DNA of 64,000 bases from Ruminococcus sp. AM22-13. Lineage in GTDB: Bacteria > Bacillota > Clostridia > Lachnospirales > Lachnospiraceae. The translations under genes were made by a program, and so were the position numbers. The notes under the pieces are model-generated. The model made no database searches and was not told where the DNA came from. It was given only the letters and a program-made list of their open reading frames with translations. The stretch is from NCBI RefSeq assembly GCF_003471165.1, contig NZ_QRIL01000014.1:1-64000 (forward strand), in the 5' to 3' direction. Below are positions 24,624 through 31,901 of this stretch, piece after piece (within the stretch, counting starts at the first letter, position 1; every line of letters begins with the position of its first letter).

Positions 24624-25820
24624 ATGAGAAAAGTAAATTCAACTGAAAAACAGCAGAGGATATGGCACCATGGCTTTCTACTGACTATGTTGCTACTTGT
24701 TTGCACCTGCATTTTTTGCACTGTACATACAGCACAGGCGGCAGACGAGGCCAAAACTCCGACGGAGCTTCCTGGACTGACATACGATCACAGTATGGAA
24801 CTTTCCTATGCAAAAGAGTTCAGCGTAGATTACTATAATGATGGATATGCCCTCATCACGATTGCTGAGGAAGGGCAGTTTCTTGTAGTGCCGGAAGGAA
24901 AAGAAGCACCGAAAGGTCTGAGTGAGGATATCACAGTTATTAAGCAGCCACTGAATAATATTTATCTGGTGGCAACCTCAGCTATGGATCTCTTCCGTGC
25001 CATCGACGGCATTGATAATATTCGCCTCTCCGGAACAAAAGAGAGCGGTTGGTATATTCAGGAAGCCAAAGATGCCATGGAATCCGGAAAGATGATTTAT
25101 GCAGGCAAGTACAATGCACCGGATTATGAACTGATCCTGAATGAAGGCTGTGGACTTGCCATTGAGTCAACTATGATTCATCATAATCCTGAAGTACAGG
25201 AGAAACTGGAGCAGTTTGGTATCCCTGTAATGGTAGAGCGTTCAAGCTACGAAAGTCATCCTCTTGGACGAACAGAGTGGATGAAATTATATGCAGTTCT
25301 TCTGGGAAAAGAGGATGCGGCGGAGAAAGCGTTCAAAGAACAGACAGACAAGCTTGATAAAGTTCTTGCATCCGATGACAAAGATACAGGAAAGACTGTG
25401 GCATTCTTTTATATCAATTCTACAGGTGCTGTCAATGTACGAAAGAGTAACGATTATGTATCTAATATGATTGAGCTTGCAGGCGGCAAATATGTTCCGG
25501 AAGATACAGGCGAGAGTGATAACGCCCTTTCTACTATGAATATGCAGATGGAAGAATTCTACGCTAAAGCGAAGGATGCGGATTATATTATTTACAACAG
25601 CACCATTGACGGAGAGCTGTCAACCATTGATGAACTTCTTGCCAAGAGCAATCTTCTGGCCGATTTCAAAGCAGTAAAGGATGGAAATGTATGGTGCACA
25701 GGTAAGAACCTCTTCCAGGAAACCACAGAACTGGGAACTATGATCGAAGATATTCATACGATTCTTACGACGGATGATGACTCTTTGGATGAACTTTCTT
25801 ATATGCATAAATTAAAATAG
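24624..25820 (+). CDS. ABC importer substrate-binding protein, BtuF/FepB type
   Basis: The 398-residue protein has a long N-terminal hydrophobic signal (about 15-38, ending TAQAAD) and a periplasmic-binding-protein type III fold (Peripla_BP_2): LPLNNIYLVATSAMDLFRAI, ELILNEGCGLAIEST, EQFGIPVMVERSSYES, GRTEWMKLYAVLLGKEDAAE, then VAFFYINSTGAVNVRK and a long C-terminal lobe. Gram-positive binding proteins are usually lipoproteins, but I see no lipobox here, so it is either secreted or held by an uncleaved signal. It is followed by permease and ATPase genes. The ligand is inferred as a corrinoid or cobalt chelate from the riboswitch upstream. Confidence 0.82.
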   Translation: MRKVNSTEKQQRIWHHGFLLTMLLLVCTCIFCTVHTAQAADEAKTPTELPGLTYDHSMELSYAKEFSVDYYNDGYALITIAEEGQFLVVPEGKEAPKGLSEDITVIKQPLNNIYLVATSAMDLFRAIDGIDNIRLSGTKESGWYIQEAKDAMESGKMIYAGKYNAPDYELILNEGCGLAIESTMIHHNPEVQEKLEQFGIPVMVERSSYESHPLGRTEWMKLYAVLLGKEDAAEKAFKEQTDKLDKVLASDDKDTGKTVAFFYINSTGAVNVRKSNDYVSNMIELAGGKYVPEDTGESDNALSTMNMQMEEFYAKAKDADYIIYNSTIDGELSTIDELLAKSNLLADFKAVKDGNVWCTGKNLFQETTELGTMIEDIHTILTTDDDSLDELSYMHKLK

Positions 25821-25861
25821 AACAAGCACAGTATTTTTGGATAAGTGAAAATGATTTAAAC

Positions 25862-25887
25862 GGGGACAAAAAATATCTTTTGTCCCC
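25862..25887 (+). terminator. Hairpin after the binding-protein gene
   Basis: GGGGACAAAA pairs perfectly with TTTTGTCCCC around six bases, without a following T run. It may stabilise the 3' end or cause partial termination before the permease gene. Confidence 0.5.
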
Positions 25888-26034
25888 TGAATTGTATAGA
25901 AGCTAAATTGTTCCATAATGTTCCTATGATATTAAAAGTCTTCCGGGCAGAATCGCACTGTGGCGGAGAGCAATTATGTCGCTAAAGAGACCTGCCACAG
26001 GCGGAGAACCCTGCTTGCAGGATTCTTTCTTGTA

Positions 26035-26072
26035 GATTTTGACTCGTAACTGTGAAGTTACTGAACAGTTAC
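26035..26072. repeat. Partial MITE-like end before the permease gene
   Basis: TCGTAACTGTGAAGTTACTG and AACAGTTAC match the right end of the element at 20510-20641 with one change. The left end and the target duplication are not recognisable. The 160 bases upstream carry other small stems (CTGTGGC/GCCACAG) and no gene. Confidence 0.5.
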
Positions 26073-26123
26073 AGATAATCAAGAGTTACATATATAAAAT
26101 AAAACAGATAGAAGGAAAAGAAC

Positions 26124-27143
26124 ATGGATGATAAAAAACGTGCAGCCAGATACTGGCTGGCATTTCTTATACTGGCAGTACTGCTGGTGATTTTATTCGT
26201 CTGGAATGTAAATGCCGGAAGTATCCATCTTTCGGTAGGTGAGATCATGAATATCATTTTCAGACATGAAGGCAATGCCACTGCCTACAATATTATATGG
26301 GAAATCCGCCTGCCAAGAATTCTGGCGGTAATTATTCTGGGCGGAGCGCTTTCCGTATCAGGATTTCTCCTTCAGACATTTTTTAATAACCCTATTGCAG
26401 GACCTTTCGTACTTGGAATCTCTTCAGGAGCCAAGCTTGTAGTTGCGCTTCTGATGATCTTCTTTCTCAGCAGATCAATCTCTATGGGGTCTGCGGCTAT
26501 GATTATCGCAGCTTTCATAGGATCTATGATTTCCATGGGATTTGTCCTTCTTGTTGCAAAGAAAGTCCACAATATGTCCATGTTGGTCATCAGTGGTGTC
26601 ATGATCGGATATATCTGTTCCGCAATCACAGATTTTGTAGTCACCTTCGCAGACGATTCCAACATTGTTAATCTTCATAACTGGTCACTGGGAAGTTTTT
26701 CTGGAATGTCATGGGGAAATGTACAGGTAATGGCAGTCGTGGTTCTGATTACGATGGTGATTGTATTTTTTATGTCAAAGCCGATCGGCGCCTATCAGCT
26801 GGGTGAGGTTTATGCCCAGAATATGGGAGTAAATATCAAATTGTTCCGTATAGGTCTGATTTTATTGTCAAGTATTCTGTCTGCCTGTGTAACGGCTTTT
26901 GCGGGACCGATTTCTTTCGTAGGAATCGCAGTACCTCATATTGTAAAAAGCCTGCTTAAGACAGCCAGACCACTTCTTGTGATTCCGGCATGTTTTTTAG
27001 GTGGTGCGGTATTCTGTCTTTTCTGCGATCTGATTGCCAGAACGGTATTTGCGCCGACAGAACTTAGTATCAGCTCCGTAACTGCTGTATTTGGTGCGCC
27101 GGTGGTAATTTATATCATGATCCGCAGGCAGCAAAGAGTATAA
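26124..27143 (+). CDS. FecCD/BtuC-family ABC importer permease
   Basis: The 339-residue protein has about ten membrane helices, as in BtuC. Diagnostic stretches are IRLPRILAVIILGGALSVSG, the NNPIAGPFVLGISSGA loop, LGSFSGMSWGNV, and the cytoplasmic coupling helix region GPISFVGIAVPHIVK. FecCD permeases move iron-siderophore, haem or cobalamin complexes. The ATG has AAGGAAAAG upstream. It lies between the binding-protein gene and the ATPase gene, and the corrinoid assignment rests on the riboswitch. Confidence 0.9.
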   Translation: MDDKKRAARYWLAFLILAVLLVILFVWNVNAGSIHLSVGEIMNIIFRHEGNATAYNIIWEIRLPRILAVIILGGALSVSGFLLQTFFNNPIAGPFVLGISSGAKLVVALLMIFFLSRSISMGSAAMIIAAFIGSMISMGFVLLVAKKVHNMSMLVISGVMIGYICSAITDFVVTFADDSNIVNLHNWSLGSFSGMSWGNVQVMAVVVLITMVIVFFMSKPIGAYQLGEVYAQNMGVNIKLFRIGLILLSSILSACVTAFAGPISFVGIAVPHIVKSLLKTARPLLVIPACFLGGAVFCLFCDLIARTVFAPTELSISSVTAVFGAPVVIYIMIRRQQRV

Positions 27144-27192
27144 ATGTTTTGGAAAATATAAGAATAATAAATTGCAGGATGGGCAGGAAAAT

Positions 27193-28341
27193 ATGGAAGA
27201 GAAGATAACAAAAACAGAAAATAAAAATACACACCAGAAGGAACGGTATTTCTTCTATACAGACCAGTTGACGGTAGGCTACGATGGAAAACCTCTGATC
27301 AAAGAAATCAATATTCAACTAAAAAAAGGTGAGATTCTGACACTCATCGGTCCGAATGGAGCAGGAAAGTCAACAATTCTTAAGAGCATCACCAGACAGC
27401 TTGCCGCAATAAGCGGTACCGTCTACCTGGATAAACAGACGATGTCTAAGATGTCTAATAAAGAAGTATCTCAGAAACTGGCAGTTGTTTTGACAGAGAG
27501 AATGCGTCCGGAGCTTATGACCTGTGAAGATATCGTAGCAACGGGGAGATATCCATACACAGGAACTCTTGGGATTCTTTCGGCAGAAGACAAGGCAAAA
27601 GTAAGAAAAGCAATGGAAACCGTTCACGCCTGGGATTTAAAAGACAGAGATTTTACAGCTATCAGTGATGGACAGAGACAGAGAATTCTTCTCGCACGTG
27701 CTATCTGCCAGGAGCCGGAGATCATTGTACTGGACGAGCCGACTTCTTTTCTGGATATTCGTCACAAATTGGAACTGCTTACGATCTTGAAGCAAATGGT
27801 TCTGGATCATCAGCTTACGGTGATCATGTCTCTTCATGAACTGGATCTTGCGCAGAAGGTGTCTGACAAAGTAATCTGCGTCCATGGAGAATACATAGAG
27901 AAATATGGTGCCCCGGAAGAAATTTTTACTTCCGAATATATCAGGAATCTGTATGGAATTACCAGAGGAAGCTACAATGCAGCATTTGGCTGCGTAGAAA
28001 TGGAAGCGCCTAAAGGAACTCCACAGGTATTCGTAATCGGTGGAAACGGAAGCGGGATACCGGTTTACCGGAAATTGCAGCGCCAGGGAATTCCTTTTGC
28101 AGCAGGCGTTCTTCATACCAATGATGTAGACTATCAGGTGGCCGGCGCATTGGCAGATAAAGTTATTTCGGAACAGCCATTTGAATGCATTTCCCAGAAT
28201 GCCTGTGACCAGGCAGTAGAGATTATGAGACAATGCAAAGAAGTCATTTGCCCATTAAAAGATTTTGGAACTATGAATGCAAGAAACAGAGAACTCCTTC
28301 AACTCGCAGAAGAACTTGGACTCTTAAAAAATAAAGCATAA
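27193..28341 (+). CDS. ABC importer ATPase (BtuD/FepC type) with extra C-terminal domain
   Basis: The 382-residue protein has a standard ABC domain at about 10-255: Walker A GPNGAGKST, signature ISDGQRQR (Asp for the second Gly), Walker B IIVLDEPTSFLD and the switch SLHELD. A further 120 residues (about 262-382) include VFVIGGNGSGIPVYRKL and FAAGVLHTNDVDYQVAGALA. This extra part looks like a Rossmann-type or regulatory domain found on some corrinoid/iron importer ATPases; I cannot name it. The ATG at 27193 has CAGGAAA upstream; a TTG 21 bases earlier is less likely. It should power the permease at 26124. Confidence 0.88.
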   Translation: MEEKITKTENKNTHQKERYFFYTDQLTVGYDGKPLIKEINIQLKKGEILTLIGPNGAGKSTILKSITRQLAAISGTVYLDKQTMSKMSNKEVSQKLAVVLTERMRPELMTCEDIVATGRYPYTGTLGILSAEDKAKVRKAMETVHAWDLKDRDFTAISDGQRQRILLARAICQEPEIIVLDEPTSFLDIRHKLELLTILKQMVLDHQLTVIMSLHELDLAQKVSDKVICVHGEYIEKYGAPEEIFTSEYIRNLYGITRGSYNAAFGCVEMEAPKGTPQVFVIGGNGSGIPVYRKLQRQGIPFAAGVLHTNDVDYQVAGALADKVISEQPFECISQNACDQAVEIMRQCKEVICPLKDFGTMNARNRELLQLAEELGLLKNKA

Positions 28342-28347
28342 TTTTAT

Positions 28348-28545
28348 GTTACTGTTCACTGGTAATATTCCGCGAGGTGTTTTTTGTGAGCGAAGGTCAC
28401 AGAAAACCCGAGACATACCGCGCGAATTTATGCGATTAGCATAAATTAAGTTTGCGAAGCAAACGATACTCCTTGGGCTTTGCACAAGGAGGTTCATATT
28501 TCCTGCATCGCGAAGCGTGTTGCTGTGAACGGAGTGAACAGTAAC
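28348..28545 (+). mobile_element. MITE copy with an extra module, 198 bp
   Basis: Ends are the same perfect 13-bp inverted repeats as at 23183. Perfect 8-bp repeats AATTTTAT flank it (28340-28347, 28546-28553). The left 100 bases match the 23183 copy except for one base. An added 53-base segment carries two hairpins (GTTTGCGAAGCAAAC and CTCCTTGGGC...AAGGAG) before GCATCGCGAAGCGTG. It lies six bases after the ATPase stop and could act as its terminator. Confidence 0.9.
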
Positions 28546-28646
28546 AATTTTATCTCAGAGAGATTCCTGGGTTTTAACCAAATCAATACCATTTACTGAC
28601 AATGTGTGATATAATAGGTCTCATCAATCATCCAAAGGAGAGGCTT

Positions 28647-29366
28647 ATGGATAAATTATATATCGTTATTCCGGCGTACAACGAACAGGATAACATCGAA
28701 CAGGTCATTAATGACTGGTATCCGGTTATTGAAAAGCATAACGGAGATGGTCAGTCCCGTCTGGTTATCATTGATGACGGAAGTAAAGATTCTACATATG
28801 AAAAATTAAAACAATATGCGAAGACACGTCCGTTACTGACTCCTCTGACTAAGCCAAATGGCGGCCATGGAGCAACAGTACTCTACGGATACAAATATGC
28901 GTTAAAGAACGATGCGGATTATATTTTTCAGACAGATTCTGACGGACAGACACTTCCTGAGGAATTTGAACCATTCTGGGATCACCGTGAGAAATATGAT
29001 ATGGTGATTGGCTGGAGAAAAGAAAGACAGGACGGTGCTTCCCGGGTATTTGTGACGAAGACATTAAAACTTGTGATCCGTATCTGCTTTGGAGTGACTC
29101 TCACAGATGCGAACACACCTTACCGTTTGATGAAAGCGGAGACTATGCGTAAATACATTCGCCTGATACCAAAGAATTTTAACCTGTCTAATGTCCTTCT
29201 GGCAGTTATTTACAAGAAAAAGGGCTGTACGATTAAATATCTTCCTATCACATTCAGACCGCGTCAGGGCGGGGTAAATTCTATTAATATGAAGAAAATC
29301 TGCAAGATCGGCAAACAGGCAGTGATAGACTTCATGAAATTAAATAAAATCATTCGTAATACATAA
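28647..29366 (+). CDS. Glycosyltransferase family 2 protein
   Basis: The 239-residue GT-A enzyme begins KLYIVIPAYNEQDNIEQVI, has VIIDDGSKDST and TDSDGQTLPEEF (metal-binding DxD-type motif), and WRKERQDGASR in the acceptor region. It lacks the C-terminal membrane helices of dolichol-phosphate mannose synthase-type relatives, so it is probably a soluble or peripheral enzyme. The sugar donor and acceptor are not readable from sequence. ATG 28647 has AAAGGAGAGG upstream. An extended -10 (TGATATAAT at 28607-28615) precedes the gene. It is a single-gene unit. Confidence 0.85.
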   Translation: MDKLYIVIPAYNEQDNIEQVINDWYPVIEKHNGDGQSRLVIIDDGSKDSTYEKLKQYAKTRPLLTPLTKPNGGHGATVLYGYKYALKNDADYIFQTDSDGQTLPEEFEPFWDHREKYDMVIGWRKERQDGASRVFVTKTLKLVIRICFGVTLTDANTPYRLMKAETMRKYIRLIPKNFNLSNVLLAVIYKKKGCTIKYLPITFRPRQGGVNSINMKKICKIGKQAVIDFMKLNKIIRNT

Positions 29367-29383
29367 TAGAAAAAATACATTTT

Positions 29384-29426
29384 TGCTGTTCACCTGTGGT
29401 AGCTATAGGGTGGACAGCATTTTTAT
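29384..29426 (+). terminator. Intrinsic terminator
   Basis: GCTGTTCACC pairs with GGGTGGACAGC around a loop of about 12 bases, followed by ATTTTTATATTTA. Part of the stem (TGTTCAC) resembles MITE ends, so it may derive from one. Confidence 0.8.
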
Positions 29427-29732
29427 ATTTATCTTTTATATCATAGGTAGTTACTTTATAATATTTCTATGATAATGATAAAATGCACTCGTGCAAGACT
29501 CTTTCTTGCCTCGAAATATTCAGATAAATGTCGAATTATATAATGAAATGTCGGACGAATTTCGTTGACTTTTTTGAAAAATGAAATTACAATGATGGAC
29601 GTAACAGGACAAAACACAACACTATATGACACAAAATGATACAAAATAAAACGAGAATCAAAAAAGCAGGTCTTCTGATAAGACTTACCTGATTCGGTCA
29701 ATCATGAAAGATAGTAGGGAGAAAAGTATAAG
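29427..29732. other. Spacer with promoter, no gene
   Basis: Apart from the promoter at 29565-29593 and a small GTCTT/AAGAC stem near 29671, I see only A/T-rich sequence with stops in all frames. The leader before the next gene is about 130 bases. Confidence 0.5.
29565..29593 (+). promoter_or_regulatory. SigA-type promoter
   Basis: TTGACT and TACAAT with a 17-base spacer lie 140 bases upstream of the small gene at 29733. Confidence 0.55.
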
Positions 29733-30023
29733 ATGAACAAAACGAATGAATTATGTGAAATGGAATTAACAGCTGATACCGAGGAAAGACTGTCTGTTTT
29801 AAAAAAGAAACTGGGCGCAACAGACAGGTATATTCAGCAGGACAACAGAGATCTTGCAGAACTGGAAAGCAGATATGAGAAACTGGATATATCATATCCT
29901 GTAAGAAGATTTCTGGATGATTATATTGCATGTATGCAGACGAAATACGAGCGTCTTGCAGATCTGTGTTATCTGGCAGGGGTAAAAGAGGCCATGGATA
30001 CGGCTGTTGCAGAGAATGAATAA
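29733..30023 (+). CDS. Small helical protein, unknown function
   Basis: The 96-residue soluble protein has no signal or membrane segment. It is mostly alpha-helical in character, with heptad-like stretches (LSVLKKKLGATDRYIQQ; LAELESRYEKLD) and a Cys near each end. I do not recognise a family. TAGGGAGAAAAG precedes the ATG, and a SigA-type promoter lies upstream, so it is probably a real gene. The next gene, an exported transglutaminase-like protein, starts 129 bases later, and no link is visible. Confidence 0.6.
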   Translation: MNKTNELCEMELTADTEERLSVLKKKLGATDRYIQQDNRDLAELESRYEKLDISYPVRRFLDDYIACMQTKYERLADLCYLAGVKEAMDTAVAENE

Positions 30024-30151
30024 AGTGTATTAAAAAAGAAATCTCTTGTTTTATTTGTCGAAATAGGATATTGTAAATATAAATAGAAAATTCTTTTAAA
30101 TATAATCTTATAAATGTGGGATTTTCAGGGCAGATAAGGAGAGATGAGAAG

Positions 30152-31729
30152 ATGCATAAGAGGAATAAATTTATAAGCCTGGGACTTAGCTTTATACTGG
30201 TAGCGATGCCTGTATCATCTGTGGCGGCAGCTGAATTTTCAGACGGTACAGCTTACACATCTGATATAGAATTTGAGGATGGAACAGAAGGTAATGTGGA
30301 AGGTGATACAGAGATTACGGCAGAAGAACCGTCGGATGAGGAGGCCTCTTTCAAGGAGAACATGATTCCTGACGCGGATGACACGACAGATAATGAGAAA
30401 CTCCTTGAAGAGTATCTGAATCGTATCCTCTATGAACAGGATCTGTCTACACAGCCTGGAACTTCTGTGGCAGAGAGTGTGCTAAGTGGTGTGCAGCAGG
30501 CATTGTATGAAGAACTTAAGAGTAAGATTACGACAGCAGCATCGAAGGGTGGCTCTACGAAATTTAGTATCAGTGCAGATCTTGGACTGACCTGGCAGAC
30601 TACAGCAAGGGGAAAAGCACTTGACAAAGAAGTATCTTCGCATTTTGATGCACTAAACACTTCAAAAATCATTGACTGTTTGTTAGTAGACTGTCCATAT
30701 GAACTATACTGGTATGAAAAGACGGCATCCACCACATGGGAATATGGATACACGACGACTACAACAGGAAACAAAACAACTGTAAGGATCAAAAATATTT
30801 CTGTAAACATGCCGGTGTGCAACAGTTATGCTTCAGGAAGATATAAAGTAAACGCAAAAATCGTACAGCTTGCAAAGCAGGCAGCAGCCAACGCCAGGAT
30901 GATCGTGCAGAAATTTAGCAGCTATACAGAAACTGAAAAATTAATAGGATATAAAGAAATAATCTGTTATCTTACCTCATACAATGATGAAGCTGTAGAA
31001 TGGGAAGAATATGGAGATCCATGGCAGCTGATTTATGTGTTTGACGGAGATGACAGTACAAACGTAGTCTGCGAAGGTTATTCCAAAGCATTTCAGTACT
31101 TATGTGACCTCAGTGATATTACCTGCTATACAGTGACTGGTACGATGGATGGCGGCACAGGCGCAGGACCTCATATGTGGAATATCGTAGAAAATGACGG
31201 TAAATACTACATGGCAGATATTACAAACTGCGATGAAGGCACAGTTGGGGAAAATGGCGGTCTGTTTCTGGATACCCCGATCTCCGGAAGCATTTCCAAA
31301 GGATATACATATGCAATAGAGAGTACAGACATGCACTATGCATATGACACAGAAACCAAGGCACTATATGGAACAGGAAAGAATTCTGTTCTTCTGATGA
31401 CACAGGATGCCTATTCAATGGATGGTTTAACTGCGAAACCTGCGAAAACATCGATTACAGGCATATCAAATGCGACAGCCGGTAAACTTGTGCTTACCTG
31501 GAAGAAGTCAAAAGGAGCAAAAGGATATGAAATCTACCGCAGGACAGGAACGACAGGTTCTTATGTAAGAGCAGCAGAGATCAAATCCGGCTCAACAGTA
31601 AAATACACAAACACAAAATTGAAAAAAGGACGCACATATTATTACAGAATAAGGTCATATACATATGATAAGAATGGGAAAAAAGTATACAGTGGATGGT
31701 CTGCTGTGAAAAGTAAGAAAGTAAAATAA
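30152..31729 (+). CDS. Exported transglutaminase-like protein with fibronectin-type C-terminal domain
   Basis: The 525-residue protein starts at ATG 30152 (AAGGAG upstream) with a signal peptide (about 1-29, ending VAAAE). An acidic linker and a region of unknown fold run to about 290. A transglutaminase-like core (about 300-400) carries Cys307 (VVCEGYSKAFQ), His341 (PHMWNIV) and Asp356 (MADITNCDEG), the usual triad order. The C-terminal 90 residues resemble a fibronectin type III domain (GKLVLTWKKSKGAKGYEIY). Such proteins may act as cysteine proteases or cross-linking enzymes at the cell surface; the reaction here is unknown. No anchor motif is seen, so it may be secreted. Confidence 0.82.
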   Translation: MHKRNKFISLGLSFILVAMPVSSVAAAEFSDGTAYTSDIEFEDGTEGNVEGDTEITAEEPSDEEASFKENMIPDADDTTDNEKLLEEYLNRILYEQDLSTQPGTSVAESVLSGVQQALYEELKSKITTAASKGGSTKFSISADLGLTWQTTARGKALDKEVSSHFDALNTSKIIDCLLVDCPYELYWYEKTASTTWEYGYTTTTTGNKTTVRIKNISVNMPVCNSYASGRYKVNAKIVQLAKQAAANARMIVQKFSSYTETEKLIGYKEIICYLTSYNDEAVEWEEYGDPWQLIYVFDGDDSTNVVCEGYSKAFQYLCDLSDITCYTVTGTMDGGTGAGPHMWNIVENDGKYYMADITNCDEGTVGENGGLFLDTPISGSISKGYTYAIESTDMHYAYDTETKALYGTGKNSVLLMTQDAYSMDGLTAKPAKTSITGISNATAGKLVLTWKKSKGAKGYEIYRRTGTTGSYVRAAEIKSGSTVKYTNTKLKKGRTYYYRIRSYTYDKNGKKVYSGWSAVKSKKVK

Positions 31730-31807
31730 ACGCAATCAGTAAATTCTCAGTACCATCACGAAAAATAATATTGAAAGTACTTTCATAAAAACAGAGTATA
31801 GAGTTTT

Positions 31808-31877
31808 AAGGGATTTTCTTGCCATGTATGGAACATCATGATACAATGAGACACGATATGACAAAGAAAATCCCTTA
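31808..31877 (+). promoter_or_regulatory. glmS promoter inside a 13-bp inverted repeat
   Basis: AAGGGATTTTCTT (31808-31820) and AAGAAAATCCCTT (31864-31876) are perfect inverses. Between them lie TTGCCA (31819-31824) and TACAAT (31842-31847), 17 bases apart. Transcription would begin near 31854, so only the right arm is in the mRNA. It might be an operator pair or, for read-through RNA, a hairpin. No glmS ribozyme is seen. Confidence 0.55.
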
Positions 31878-31901
31878 AATTATAGGAGGAATATTTATAA
31901 T

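Noticed and set aside
27172..27192. Earlier TTG start for the importer ATPase
   Set aside because: The TTG has no ribosome site, and the ATG at 27193 has one; the added residues do not match the family start.
31740..31901. glmS ribozyme in the glmS leader
   Set aside because: The conserved ribozyme core (AGCGCC...) is absent; only the inverted repeat around the promoter is present.
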